Shown here: positions 1-10,858 of the stretch, piece after piece
How positions within the stretch are numbered: the first letter of the stretch is position 1
Layout: each line of letters starts with the position of its first letter
Assembly: GCA_024114885.1 (NCBI GenBank)
Contig: CP099422.1
Coordinates: 372,001-436,000, forward strand
Direction: 5' to 3'
DNA from: Septoria linicola
Lineage: Eukaryota; Ascomycota; Dothideomycetes; Mycosphaerellales; Mycosphaerellaceae
DNA length: 64,000 nt
Position numbers and translations under genes: made by a program
The notes under the pieces: model-generated
What the model saw: the letters and a program-made list of their open reading frames with translations, nothing else
Database searches by the model: none
Told to the model about the DNA's origin: nothing

Positions 1-932
1 ATGAGTGGATAAGGGAAGTAGAGCTCCCAGAACACAAAGCCAATGATTAGTCCTAGGCCCACGATCAGAAGTGCCAGGACGTAGGGTGTCTTCCATCCTT
101 CATGAGCTGTATCGCCTATTGACAGCGCAGCGGAGAACATGCCAATGCCTCCAACAGTCAGGATTGCGCCTACAACGTCAAAGCGCTTGAGGGTATTCCA
201 GCTTAGGTCCTCCTTGGCCGTGAAGTCCTTGGGCACCGTGAAGAAGGCGATTGCAGTAAAGACGATGAAGATAATCGCGATCAACCAGAATGATGCGCGC
301 CAGCCGAACAGACTTGTGGCGATGCCGCCAAAGATCGTCCCTGCCACAAATCCGAGCGGGTTGCCTGCTGAGAAGCACGCAAATGCATAATTCTTCCTCT
401 TACTCGGCTTCTCATAGACAATGCCTAGGAGCCCAACAGCTGGAGGAACTGCAGAGGCAGAAAATAGACCCAGCAGGCCATTGAGAACATCAAGCTAGAT
501 CGGCGTGCGAGAGAAACCAGCTGCAAGGCTCAAGACCGAGAAGAGGAAGAGAGAGCCAACGAAGAGTAGCTTGCGTCCGAATAAGTCGGCAATCTTGCCA
601 AAGAAGAGCAAGAAAGCTCCATTACTCAGTGAGCTTGCAGAAGATATCCAGGTAATCTCAGCAGTACTCATGTCCAGGTCCCGGCCAATGAACGATGAAG
701 TCACTGTGATAGAGCCAGCCAAGAAAGAAGTCATTCCGATTGCCATTGTTGCCGTGACCACGAAGAGAATTTCCTGGACTGTGCTGCTGAAACATGCTGG
801 ACGATCGCCGTTCTCTTTTCGCGTGTGGTGATTCGTCTCCATGTCGCCAGACCTGTCTGTGGCAGCTTCGTGTGGTGTGGCCACTCGCGCCATGCTCTTC
901 TCTGCGTGCTCGCTGGCGCTGGAGTCAGCCAT
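1..932 (-). pseudogene. MFS drug/H+ transporter (DHA2-like), 3' end beyond window, in-frame TAG
   Basis: An integral-membrane major facilitator exporter. The ATG at 932 gives MADSSASEH...; the longer frame up to 995 begins with GTG and is not used. A polar N-terminus is followed by hydrophobic segments and the motif-A loop GKIADLFGRK. At 497-495 the frame meets TAG, yet the same frame continues without interruption to base 1 with clear transporter sequence (GLFSASAVPPAVGLLG, FACFSAGNPLGF, several membrane helices). No GT..AG pair spans the stop. It is therefore a nonsense allele, a sequencing error or a readthrough case; pseudogene is the cautious label. The substrate is unknown. Family assignment is firm, activity is not. 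Confidence 0.7.
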
Positions 933-1271
933 CACGAACAGAGGAGTGAGAAGCCGTTGAGAGGTGCAATCAGCATGGCCGTACGAGAACAACACGAAGT
1001 GCTGAAGAAAGCCTCCGTCGAGGTGGATGCCACGATCTGATTAGCGATACACTCTGCCACAACGGAAAGAAGCCGTGCGGACCACATCTGCCGACCGAAA
1101 TTCTAGCATTGCCGCCAATTCCCGGATACTGGAAGCAGTATTTTACAGTAGTAAGTCCTGCATAGCCTTTAATGCTTCTGGTATCAACTTGCGACAGTAG
1201 GGTACGCGTAAGCTGCATGACGCGATCGACTATCGTGATCCGTACATCACCCTATGAGCGGGTGACGTCCT
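933..1271. other. Intergenic, no gene seen
   Basis: This lies between the MFS start and the CYC2 stop, both on the minus strand. Only short non-conserved frames occur. It presumably holds the MFS promoter and the CYC2 3'UTR. Confidence 0.4.
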
Positions 1272-2573
1272 TCACAGCTTCACGACATCCCAGCCAGATA
1301 GGTCCAGGGTGGAAAGCACACCTCTCAATGGACCTTGTACTTCTCTTCCATTCGACCATTGCTTCGAGCCTGCCCAGTAGCTCAGAAAGCCTTCCGGTCC
1401 TGACACGAAGAGTATGTTTCGCCCACTGTCCGAATCTTTCTGTGATCGCGACAGTCGATAGAGCATGCGCTTTACGTCTTCGGGCCGGATGAAAGAGCCC
1501 TCCTCGTCAATGTAGTAGTCTACTTGTAGACGTGGGTTCTGCCCTTGAACGCCAGCTGAGCGTTTCTTCAAGCTCTCGAGCAGAGTCACGAGTGCGCCCT
1601 TCTCAGCGTTTGGCAGATCTTCCACCTTCTCACCTTTCTTCGCAGGTTTTGCCGAGCCCCAGAAGTTCCAGCCTGTGCTCTTGTTCTCGGGTTGCGTGTC
1701 ATTATATCCACCAATGCAGTCTTCTCTTCTCCTGCTTGCCCACAGAATGTGCACGTCCGCCTGGCCAGCCAGAATGTCTGCTGCTTGTGACGCCGGAGCG
1801 ATGCCTGTGCCTCCAACCAGAAATGCTACACTATTCACATTGTCTGGTAGCACAAATTCCGGGTGCAACCCACGTGTCTCCAACTCAGCATTTTCGGGTA
1901 GTCGGTGTAAGAAATTCGAGACTTCGCCTTTCTGTTCGCGTCTTATGAGGAATCGCAACTCATCCTCGTGCTGCCCATCCTCCTGTGGCAGGCAGGTGTA
2001 CGACCTTGCGATCTGTAGTTGTGGTTGTTTGAATTCGACGCTCGTGATCGCTCGCTCGAGGCCTGGGTCGTCCAGATCTACTGCCGTTCCCGTCGAAGGC
2101 TTCAGCCTGAAGATGGCGCATGTCGAAGACACATTGTCCTTTCCGATCAAAGTGTACTTCACGAACTCCGATGGACTTGATAGACTGCTTGCTTTGCGCC
2201 GTGGGAGATAGTCGCTGAAACAGTACCCAAGTGGTAGACCAACAGCGAAGAGGGCCAGTGACGGGAAGCCAAACGATACCTTCTTCTTAACCTCCTCTCT
2301 TGTGTGTCGTTTCTTGTCTTGCTCCTCGTTCTTTTGCTGCCGCTCCTCTGCTAGGGTCGGACCTCTCGTTTCTGTAGGCCTCTCGTCACTAGGCTGATCC
2401 TGCAAAGGCTTGCCCTTGGCAGCTCCATCGTTGACAGCTTGCCCTCCAGCATCTCTCTTACCAACCACTTTATCCTCAGCATGCCGGCCGCACTGCGAGA
2501 ACCGCGCTATCCCACCAGGCCTCACCGCCGTCCCTCTTCCCAGATTTCTCCATACTCCCGCGCTCAATGACAT
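1272..2573 (-). CDS. CYC2: Mitochondrial cytochrome c import factor Cyc2-like flavoprotein
   Basis: Single-exon gene, 433 aa from the ATG at 2573. I chose this start over the longer frame because it begins with an Arg-rich amphipathic presequence (MSLSAGVWRNLGRG). A charged linker comes next, then one membrane segment at about 103-119. A ferredoxin-reductase-type FAD domain follows, with RSYTCLP near 190-196, and then the nucleotide-binding loop GGTGIAP at 254-260. The C-terminus WDVVKL is typical of fungal Cyc2. In yeast Cyc2 is an inner-membrane flavoprotein facing the intermembrane space that reduces heme during cytochrome c maturation. Function here is inferred from family membership. Confidence 0.82.
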   Translation of the reverse strand: MSLSAGVWRNLGRGTAVRPGGIARFSQCGRHAEDKVVGKRDAGGQAVNDGAAKGKPLQDQPSDERPTETRGPTLAEERQQKNEEQDKKRHTREEVKKKVSFGFPSLALFAVGLPLGYCFSDYLPRRKASSLSSPSEFVKYTLIGKDNVSSTCAIFRLKPSTGTAVDLDDPGLERAITSVEFKQPQLQIARSYTCLPQEDGQHEDELRFLIRREQKGEVSNFLHRLPENAELETRGLHPEFVLPDNVNSVAFLVGGTGIAPASQAADILAGQADVHILWASRRREDCIGGYNDTQPENKSTGWNFWGSAKPAKKGEKVEDLPNAEKGALVTLLESLKKRSAGVQGQNPRLQVDYYIDEEGSFIRPEDVKRMLYRLSRSQKDSDSGRNILFVSGPEGFLSYWAGSKQWSNGREVQGPLRGVLSTLDLSGWDVVKL

Positions 2574-3062
2574 ATCCCAAAACAATGCTCCAGAAGTAGA
2601 CCAAATGTACTGATGCCGACAAACAATCCAACTTCCACGAAGCACTCTAGAACATGCCGAGGAAGTGGGCCCGGAACTCATTCCGAAAGCAGCAAATCCA
2701 ACTCTCCAGTCCCTCTCCACGACTCCACCCACAACCACTTCACGCCGTCATCGTGATTTGACAGTTAAGATGCACATGTATCGCTTCTAGATTGCGTTGT
2801 CGACCCAGAGCCTTGGTACAATTGGCAAAGCGCGTAGTAAGCAGCGGTAAAAGCTTCCAGCACACGTGGTGGCGTTCGGGAGCTGCATGTGCTGCATGTC
2901 ACTACTGCTCCGAGACAGGCTGCTGCAGGGCATCTTGAAGGATCACGATAGGCAACTTTCTAGTACTGATAGGCGCAAGTATATCCTCAGTCGCATATTC
3001 CGGTCTCCGCGCACTTTCAAGACGTACATCACATTCGCCACTGAACAAGCACTTCCATCATC
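2574..3062. promoter_or_regulatory. Divergent intergenic promoter region
   Basis: About 490 bp separates the CYC2 start on the minus strand from the small plus-strand gene. No convincing coding sequence was seen, and no individual regulatory motif is claimed. Confidence 0.35.
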
Positions 3063-3449
3063 ATGTCCAGCAACACCACATACCAAGAGCCTCGCCACTC
3101 AACAGAAACTGATCGGACACTCTTTACACCCGAAGATAATGCTCCAACACCTCGTGCCACATCACCAGCACGAACACTAGTAGACACATCAAGCACAGAC
3201 ACACCATATCGTGGCTTTCCTTCACGAGCACACTATCTCGCTGCACTCCAAGAATGGGCGGATGAGAAGCGGTATCTTCAACCCTCAGAGACCACACTCA
3301 ACGGCTTTTATGGAAGCACGACTCTAGAGACATATGCGAACAGGCCTAAGCACGAATTTGGGATTAGTCGAAGACTAAGAGAGAGGAAAGAGAAGAAGCA
3401 GACCAAACGAGGTGGCGGCTGGACTTTAGGATTGAGGAGAGCCGAGTGA
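3063..3449 (+). CDS. Small conserved-type hypothetical protein
   Basis: A 128-aa single-exon frame with a good ATG. The N-terminus is polar and Ser/Thr/Pro-rich. The central part looks folded, with aromatic and Leu residues (HYLAALQEWADEKRYLQP, then LNGFYGSTTLETYANRP). The C-terminus is very basic (RRLRERKEKKQTKRGGG). The aromatic/Gly pattern looks like a real conserved fungal protein, but I cannot name a family. No signal peptide or membrane segment is visible. Confidence 0.6.
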   Translation: MSSNTTYQEPRHSTETDRTLFTPEDNAPTPRATSPARTLVDTSSTDTPYRGFPSRAHYLAALQEWADEKRYLQPSETTLNGFYGSTTLETYANRPKHEFGISRRLRERKEKKQTKRGGGWTLGLRRAE

Positions 3450-3786
3450 TGTCGAAGTTAACGGTCTTGGAGTCTGATAAAATAAGACGAATGAGCCAGC
3501 TGCGTCCGACCATTAGAAGTTCCATTCCATACTTTTCTATTGCACAGTAGCACTGCAATCCCACTGCTCTGCCATGCATCAACGCCTGCCCATGCATATC
3601 ATACATCGTAAGCAACATGAAACCATGGCGCTTCACTTCATCCACTTTCGCAACGCCGACGCTAAACCCGATCATCCCACGCTCCGCCATAACCATACCA
3701 AGCTCCAAGCTGCTGAGTAGGTCTGCCGTTTGGTTCATGCTCTCGTAACTCATGCTCCGCCAGCTCCCTTCTGCATGACAAGTGTT
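3450..3786. other. Convergent intergenic space
   Basis: This lies between the stop codons of the small plus-strand gene and TAD3. A weak minus-strand frame at 3364-3753 overlaps the 3' end of the real gene and has no family features. Confidence 0.4.
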
Positions 3787-5322
3787 CTACACATGCATAC
3801 GCGCAAAGCTAGTAACAGTAACATTAGCACTCTTAATGTCTTCGCTATCATTGTTTTCAGCTGGTGAGGGTAGGTACTTCTCATGCTTGAGAAACTCGCC
3901 GCTGCTCTGCCTGTTGACAGTGCCACTCTCCTCCACAGGAATGTACTCCCAGCACATGAACTGCCAGTTCAGCTCCTTGCGCCAGCACATGCCGTATCCC
4001 AGGCCGACCGGTCCGGAATCGTTCCTAGTCATCTCGGAAGTCAAGCCTCCTGTCTCGGGCATGCGGTGCTTGAAGATGACTCTTCCGACTCGACTGTGAA
4101 CCAGACCCATCGAGCACATTATGCAGGGTTCGTGGGTAAGGAACACTTCCAGCCGGAGGCAAAGGTATCCATCTGGCTTGAGATTGTCCTTGTCGAAGTA
4201 TGTGCGCTCGAGGTCGGTGATGGGAAGATCAGCAAAGAAGGCGTCTCGTGCTGCAGGGTCGACGGCGAGTCCGCCCTTGTGGAAGTTGCTTTCGGCTTTG
4301 GCAGCAGATTTGGCGATGGCGGTGGTAGCAACTCGAAGTCGCTTGCGGCCGACCATGCCGACTGCGCGCATCACTGCGTGACCCATCATATTGCCTTGTC
4401 TTGTGCTTTTTGGATCGGTTTCTGGAATGTTTGGGATCCTTGGTGCCCATCGAGCATCACCAGCGACGGCGATGACCTCGGTCTTGCCCTCAAATCGCTC
4501 AATGATGACACAGCCTGTTCCTGTGCCGATACCCTTGCGACGGTTCTCTTCTCCAGCTTTACGTGCGAGAGCAAACGCGTCATCCACGCTGATGTTCTCG
4601 TCAGATGGTGCTTGTAGCTCCTCCTCCGCTTTCTTAATGGCAGTAGGGTGGGCCCCAAAAGGATTCGTCTTCCGGTAGAATGTTGGCCAGTACTCGTTGG
4701 ACCACTCCTGGGCTTGCTGAGGGGATGTTGGAGCCAAGAGTGGGACAGTGATCTCTCTGAGCTCGAGCGGATACGACCATGAGTCAGGGCTGGAGGAGAA
4801 TGGTGGACATTCCTTGAGCACATCATACAAGTCTTTCCGGCTCACAATCTTGGTGGGGCAAACAAGAAGGTGCAAGGTGGCTGGTTGACTAACGCCTTTG
4901 CCTTTGCCTGGTGTCGAATACTCCCACGCGGTACTACCGGGTGCTTGCATAACAGTGGATGGTATCGACTCCCAGGCACGCGGCACGGCGTACATTTCCT
5001 TGGCAAGATCGCGCTTGCCGAGGACGTGAGCGGGTAAGTACTTTGGTTTGGCGAAGCGACGAAGGTGCTGCAGGTCAATGGTATCTTGGCCGGCAACATG
5101 CTCCTTGATCACTCTGTACCAAATCAGAGAAGATTCATGATAGGTCGAGGAGATAATGTACTTCAGAATCCCTTCAGCGTGCTTGCTAGGCAGCTCAACG
5201 GTCCAAACCTGGATGGTTTCGTTACCAAGACGACATTCCTCTTTGGTCTTGAGATGTGCCATCCGCCGCTTGGGCTCTGGCTCGATGTCGAATTTCGAGT
5301 CGCGGCGGAGGAGGGTCGCCAT
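3787..5322 (-). CDS. TAD3: tRNA adenosine deaminase, non-catalytic subunit Tad3
   Basis: A 511-aa product, the partner of Tad2 in the deaminase that converts A34 to inosine in tRNA anticodons. The C-terminal half is a cytidine/deoxycytidylate deaminase fold. The catalytic Glu of the usual HAE is Val here (GHAVMRAVG, HAV at 315-317), the hallmark of the Tad3/ADAT3 subunit. The zinc pair is kept as HEPCIMC (Cys400, Cys403). I start at the ATG at 5322 (MATLLRRDSKF). The frame stays open upstream to an ATG at 5451, but that extension looks like 5'UTR. It is divergent from ORC5, with about 296 bp between the starts. Confidence 0.9.
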   Translation of the reverse strand: MATLLRRDSKFDIEPEPKRRMAHLKTKEECRLGNETIQVWTVELPSKHAEGILKYIISSTYHESSLIWYRVIKEHVAGQDTIDLQHLRRFAKPKYLPAHVLGKRDLAKEMYAVPRAWESIPSTVMQAPGSTAWEYSTPGKGKGVSQPATLHLLVCPTKIVSRKDLYDVLKECPPFSSSPDSWSYPLELREITVPLLAPTSPQQAQEWSNEYWPTFYRKTNPFGAHPTAIKKAEEELQAPSDENISVDDAFALARKAGEENRRKGIGTGTGCVIIERFEGKTEVIAVAGDARWAPRIPNIPETDPKSTRQGNMMGHAVMRAVGMVGRKRLRVATTAIAKSAAKAESNFHKGGLAVDPAARDAFFADLPITDLERTYFDKDNLKPDGYLCLRLEVFLTHEPCIMCSMGLVHSRVGRVIFKHRMPETGGLTSEMTRNDSGPVGLGYGMCWRKELNWQFMCWEYIPVEESGTVNRQSSGEFLKHEKYLPSPAENNDSEDIKSANVTVTSFARMHV

Positions 5323-5618
5323 GATGGCTGTGAGGTTGTTGTGGGCGATGAAGTGGTATATGTTTGTGAAGAACCAAGTTCGGACGCGAGAGAAGAAGGT
5401 CGGCCATTGTCGCAAGTTTGCGGGCAAGACCCCGCCTAGCAACGAAGTCATCTGTGCCTGCTGTATGTTCTTCACTTGCGATGGAATTTCTGAAGAAGGC
5501 GCGCTTCGCTTAAGCTTGATCCCTGCTAGGCTAGTCGTTAGCGCGTCGCGTCACTTCCGACGCGCTCAGATCTTAAGCTTCTCTAGATGCGATTTTTCAC
5601 AATATCAAGTTGACAAAC

Positions 5619-7041
5619 ATGGGCCTGGAGATTTTGCCAGACGAGTTGTTGATGTCGTTGTCGGAAAGATGGCCGTGCAGAGATGGAGCACTGCGACAAT
5701 TGTCTGCACTTTTGGTACGCCGATGAGTCTTTCTCCCAAACTCTACGTTGATGCTGACCAGTCCAGTCGATTAGTCCTGCCCTACTCGTTGCATATGGAC
5801 CTCGCGCGACTGGAAAGAGTGGCCTGATCAAGTCTTTCCTCGATGCGAGTAAGCTGCGCCACGCCACTGTGCGCTCGCAGGAATACGTCACTGGAAGACA
5901 TTTACTCGAGTCCATCGTCGCCGCCGTACATGCTGGTACTACTGATCGTGAAAGCAATGGCGGCACTCGAACACATCCTGGACGATGCGAGAACATCAGT
6001 TCTTTGATCGTGCATTTGCAGAAAATGCTGCAAAGTAGAGGCAAATTTGTGCTAGTTCTGGACGGCATCGACGAGCAACGAGATGCCCCGCCAACACTAC
6101 TCCCAGCATTGGGTCGCCTCGGGGAAATAGTGCCACATTTGACACTGATCATGATTGTGCGACATCCTTCGCCTCGTTTCCTGCACCAAGGTGGCATTCC
6201 TCATATTCACTTCGGTCCGTACAGTCGTGCTCAGTCAGTGCACATCGTGGCTCGGAAGCCTCTGGACATCTTTCTGGAGCCACCAACCGATGAATTAGAC
6301 TACGATGATGAGACGCACGAAGAGGATAAAGCTTGGCTTTGGCCAAAGTTTTGTGCCGCTATTTGGGACTCGTTCGCACAGAGTGCAGTGCGAGATTTAG
6401 TAGCATACCGCGATCTCTGTCACAAGCTTTGGAGACCTTTTGTGGCCCCAGTCATTAAGGGTGATTTCGGCACGCGAGACTTCAGTAGGCTCTTGGTGGC
6501 GCAGCGCAGACTGCTTCAGGACGAAGGCGCACTGTTGCACTCGATTGTGAGCAAGTCTGAAGGCACCACTATTATTTCGAAGAACAAAACTCACGAGCTG
6601 CCATACTATGCAAAGTGGACGCTCGTTGCAGCGTATCTTGCATCCTTCAACCCTGCTCGACTGGACGCATTGTACTTCATGAAGACCACAGAGAAGAAGC
6701 GTAGGAAAAAGGGTGGCGGCACAGCAAAATCTGGTGGCAGGCCCAGCCAGAAACGACAAATCCCACGCCATCTTTTAGCGGCATCTGCCTTTACCATCGA
6801 ACGATTATTGGCCATACTCCATGCTATATTGCCAGACGAAGTCAGAGCCACCATCGACATGTACAAGCAGATAGCAACTCTATCTAACCTTCGACTGCTA
6901 GTGCGAGCTGGCGGCATAGGGAGTAGCGACCCTCTGGAACCTGGTGGGAAATGGAGGGTAGGGCCTCTAACAACGTGGGAGCATGTCCAGAGCCTGGCGC
7001 GGAACCTCGACTTCAATCTCATAGACTACGTCGCAGAGTAG
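5619..7041 (+). CDS. ORC5: Origin recognition complex subunit 5
   Basis: Two exons: 5619-5714 and 5767-7041, with a 52-bp intron (GTACGC...CCAG). The product is 456 aa. It is an AAA+ ATPase-like subunit of the complex that marks replication origins and loads MCM. Joining the exons restores the Walker A loop GPRATGKS (residues 43-50). Walker B follows as LVLDGIDE near 128-135. The C-terminal part, with ASAFTIERLLAIL and a final winged-helix-like region, matches fungal Orc5. The start MGLEILPDELL fits the family. Its stop codon lies only 4 bp from that of the convergent AIM32. Confidence 0.92.
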
Positions 7042-7045
7042 TCTG

Positions 7046-8225
7046 TCATAATCTTATAATCTCGCCGCTTCGATCGATGGCACCGCGGAACAAATCTTTG
7101 ATCACCTTGCCGTCGATTATCGTCTTCGACACGATGCCTTCCACATGCTCTGGCCCAACCCTTCCATACCAGATCCCCTTGCCCGCAAGCAAATTCTTGG
7201 TGAAGCTTGGTGGAATATATATGATGACGTTCCCAGCCCATTTGTGTCCTCCAATGTGGCTTATCGTCCCCACCCTCGCTGTCGGACGATACCCTGCAGT
7301 CTTCACGTCTGCCTGCTCATCTTCCGGACCTGGTGCATGCTCCAGCAGTCTAATGTTCTGCCGCTGCAGCTTCTCCTGAAATTCCTCCTTCAAAACTGGT
7401 CCTAGCTTCCCACATCGATCATCTCTGCCTCCGTGTCCGCAAATTAAAACTAGAATCTCGTCAACTCTCCTCGCGCCAGCGAATTGTCGTTGTCTTTCTG
7501 GTTCCCGGAGTAGCAGGTTCTGCTGGTCGCGCGAGAGCCGCTCGTATGATTTATGGAGTTTATTCGGAAGCACAAATGCTTTGATAAATGCTTCTACTGC
7601 TGCGGGTTCTGTCGGTATTGATGGTACAAATTGGAAGCTCGGCAAGAGGAATGCAGATGTCGGAGGTCGCGAGTAGGCTGATTCGTCTGGATCTTTGCCA
7701 GGATGTGGCTCCGGATTCGAAGAATTAGCAGATGGTACTTGCGATGCAGTTGTAGGTGTTGGCGATGTCTGAGCACTGGCGAAAGAGCTGTTCGTGAGCA
7801 AGACATTGTGGTATGGCTATACTACAGGCATCAGTCTCTATCATACAACAGTGTACCGGAAGCATCTGCCCACGCACATCAACATATTTGCCGCCTCTTA
7901 CAAGAAACTTCCTGAGTTGCCGTAGTAGCCCAGCATCCTCTTCATCCTCGATCTTGCTCTTCCAGTCTGCCTTGCCACTACAAAGCAATATTTGCTCTGC
8001 ATACGCAGCCATTGATCCATTCAGATTGGTCTCACGCTCGATATCGAGATCCGGCGGCGAGTCTCGACATTGACAGGTAGGCGAAGGACATGTCTCGATG
8101 ACCGGCACTGGTGGCGGCGTCGAGGGAAGTGGTATTGCTACACGCGAAGCAGCGCGAGATGCCTGCCAAGCTGACTTCCGTACCGTTTGCGCCGCATAGC
8201 GCCCTCCATGCCGCAATATGAACAT
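7046..8225 (-). CDS. AIM32: Aim32-like mitochondrial thioredoxin-fold ferredoxin protein
   Basis: Two exons on the minus strand: 8225-7878 and 7816-7046. The 61-bp intron ends TATAG and joins KYVD to PYHNVLLTNSSF. The product is 372 aa. The N-terminus is Arg/Ala-rich, like a mitochondrial presequence. The family signature is present: CGHGGRDDRCG (Cys242 and Cys251) and HIGGHKWAGN (His303, His307), the expected cysteine/histidine ligands of this sucrase/ferredoxin-like family. In yeast Aim32 is a mitochondrial redox protein. The middle carries a Ser/Pro-rich insertion. The start is 217 bp from the divergent zinc-cluster gene. Confidence 0.87.
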
Positions 8226-8442
8226 GATGTGGATGTAGGTATGCTGAGAAGCATGAACAGACGACAATACACAAACGCATCTCAAGAACGTCAGGACAGC
8301 GGCATTAGCGGATATTAGTTCTAGCAGCATGATGATATATTCGTGCAGTACGGTATGAACACCTTTGACTCGGCTCCACTCGCCGACACAGAGAACCTTG
8401 TCACAACAAGACTTCAGTCGCGAATGTGGTGCCGTTTCCAGC

Positions 8443-10412
8443 ATGGCGCTGGAGTTGACATTTGTTAATCAGTACGGTGACACTGCCCCAAAGCGTAGGA
8501 GACTTGCAAAGGCATGCGAGTCTTGCCGAGCTCGGAAGGTAGCCCCCAGATCCTTCCACCTCAACCGTAGTCTGCCAGCTGACAGCTGTGTCAGAAACGA
8601 TGCATTCACTTTGCTGGAGCTGAAGATGCCGACAGAGACAAGGAACATAACATCGACGACCCGATCGAAGAAGGCGCATCAGCGAATTGTGCGACAAACG
8701 GGCACCTGCCGACTCCCAGTACGGTCAAGCCTGCAAGAACAGATGTCAAGATCTCCTCTAATGTTGACCTAGCAGAGTCGACAACTTCAAACACTAGACG
8801 ATTCATTAGTGATCTGAATCCAGAGTCAACTTTTTTGCAACGACACCAGCCCGCTGTCAGGCAAGATAGTCGTGGCCAGAACGATGATATCGGAGTCTGG
8901 GTAGATCGACGCGAGTACGATGCTCTTGTCCGACAGAAGAACATCGCCAGGGATGAGGCTGCGGAAGCCATAGCTGGCGAAGAGCGACCGCACACTTCTG
9001 TTCTGATTCCTCTTATCGACATTTACTTTGCAAAGGTGAACCCTATATTGCCACTGCTGGACGAAGCCGAGTTTCGAAGCCATTATGCTGGGGCCATTGT
9101 GCCGGAGGCATTGGCTCATGCTGTGTGTCTCGTCGCTGCGAAACACTCCGATGCTGCACCACATCTCCGTCTGAACGAGTCACCTGCACCAATTGTTGCT
9201 CGAGAGTTCTGCCGCAGGCTTCACAAATCAGTCATGGCTGCGGTGCGCGTACCTGTGCGGTACGAGAAGATCACGCTGATCAGAATCCTGACTCTGGCCA
9301 GTCTGCATGCCGAGACTTCAGAGGGCGCCGAAGAAGCCGCTCTATGCTTGAACCAAGCGATGCATTATCTGCAGACGATGGGCTGGCACCTTGGTCAGCA
9401 TACTGGAGTGGCATCGAGCGACGATCTTGTTACCAAGCGAATATTCTGGTGTCTCTGGAGCCTCGATCGACTCAATAGCTGCATTTACGGCCGCCCGGTC
9501 ATGATGAGCGACATCGATGTGGCCATAGAGCCATTCGAATCTGGCGAAAGCGGGTTCCCAGCTTTCGAGGTATGGCTCAGCATCACACGCACTCTTAACA
9601 AGACGATCAGCTTCTATCGCCCTGGTGTACCACTCGATGTGACTGGCTGGGAGGATGATTTTCCCAACTTTGAAGACGCGATTGAGGAGGGCAAGGCATA
9701 TCACCTGGACCGGCCGACGATCACGACCCTGCACCTATACTTCCTGCTTGTGGCTGTTCTATCGCATCGATCTCGGGGCGTCAGGCATGTGTCGCGGTCG
9801 ACGAACTCATATGTGCGACAGAGTCTCTGTGCTATCGAGATTGTCCGCTTGATGAATTCACACTTACTGCCAACACTTCTTCCACTTCCGATCCTGTCAT
9901 ACGCAATATCACTTGCTATGTCCGTCTCGTACCAACATCTCCGGCAGTCGCAGCTTCAACACCAACAGGAAGACGCGCGTCAGGACTTTAAGGTCTGCTG
10001 TCAAATCTTACAGAGACTGCGGCGGACATGGTCTTCTGCAGATGTGATAGCGACCATAGCCAGGAAAGTTCTTGACCAGCTCGAAAAGGCACCCGATCTG
10101 GCCGTGTTCAGAGTCGCCAGAGGCAGCGAACAGGGCCGGAACAGTCCTCACATCTGTACCGCAAGCTTCTGGAAGCCGCATACACTGGTAGATCACCCTT
10201 CGGCCGACAATGCTACTGCAGAAGTCGAAGGTACGGAGGACACTACAAATGCTGTCCAACAGCAGCCTGTAGAGGCTGATTGGCTTGGATTGTTCGAAGG
10301 TATGGACGACATATTCGGCACCTATCTGGATCCGAACTATCCTGTGAATCTGGACGACTTTTCATTTGTGGATGATCTGAGCCCTCTGGACTGGAATGCG
10401 CCAGCAACTTGA
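8443..10412 (+). CDS. Zinc-cluster-type fungal transcription factor
   Basis: Two exons, 8443-8538 and 8595-10412; 637 aa. The 56-bp intron interrupts the DNA-binding segment, and splicing yields CESCRARKKRC, the first three cysteines (C-x2-C-x6-C) of a Gal4-type cluster. I do not see the usual last three cysteines. The downstream RFISDLNPESTFL is a segment I associate with fungal regulators of this group. The central portion is a fungal_trans-type middle homology region (YFAKVNPILPLLDEAEF, RIFWCLWSLDRLNSC, GRPVMMSDIDVAI). The C-terminus is acidic, suggesting activation. The target genes are unknown. Confidence 0.82.
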
Positions 10413-10858
10413 AAGTGGTATTCTTGGCATCCGACAAGACGTCAACCATAAATCACTCGCTTACGCGACGACCTGCACTTGCAAGCACGACCTCCGGCCA
10501 TGGACAACCACATCTTGCTCGATTCATCCGATCGAAACTTGATGGGAGGATTGTTATCCTTGCAACACCCTTGTTTGCATGGCTGCCAGGATCCTTGGTG
10601 GAGAGCTCCACAAACGCGCTTCGAACGTCATACTATCGTGCAAAGCAGGCTTCGAAACGAGTCTGTAACACCACTCCAGCCTCTACTTACAGCCACAGAT
10701 ATCCTCCTCTCGGTCCTGTAGAGTTCCTCAGCCTCAACTTATCTGTCGTGCTGCGTCGCAATTTTCGCGATCTCATCTGCAGCTATACTGTAGCTTGAGC
10801 AGAGCTCAGATTTACATCTATTGAACATCACACGAAGTTCTTCTCTGCTTGTGCAATC
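10413..10858. other. Intergenic, no gene seen
   Basis: About 450 bp upstream of the BTB gene. Two overlapping open frames (10409-10798) show no family features or intron logic. Treated as promoter and 3'UTR. Confidence 0.4.

Noticed and set aside
3883..4617. 244-aa plus-strand frame inside TAD3
   Set aside because: Antisense shadow of a strongly conserved deaminase-fold gene.
5323..5475. N-terminal extension of TAD3
   Set aside because: The 5475 start is GTG; an ATG at 5451 exists, but the extension has no family similarity that I recognise and the 5322 start fits better.
8365..8772. 135-aa plus-strand frame at the start of the zinc-cluster gene
   Set aside because: It reads through the intron at 8539-8594 and leaves the true frame; the spliced model restores the cysteine motif.
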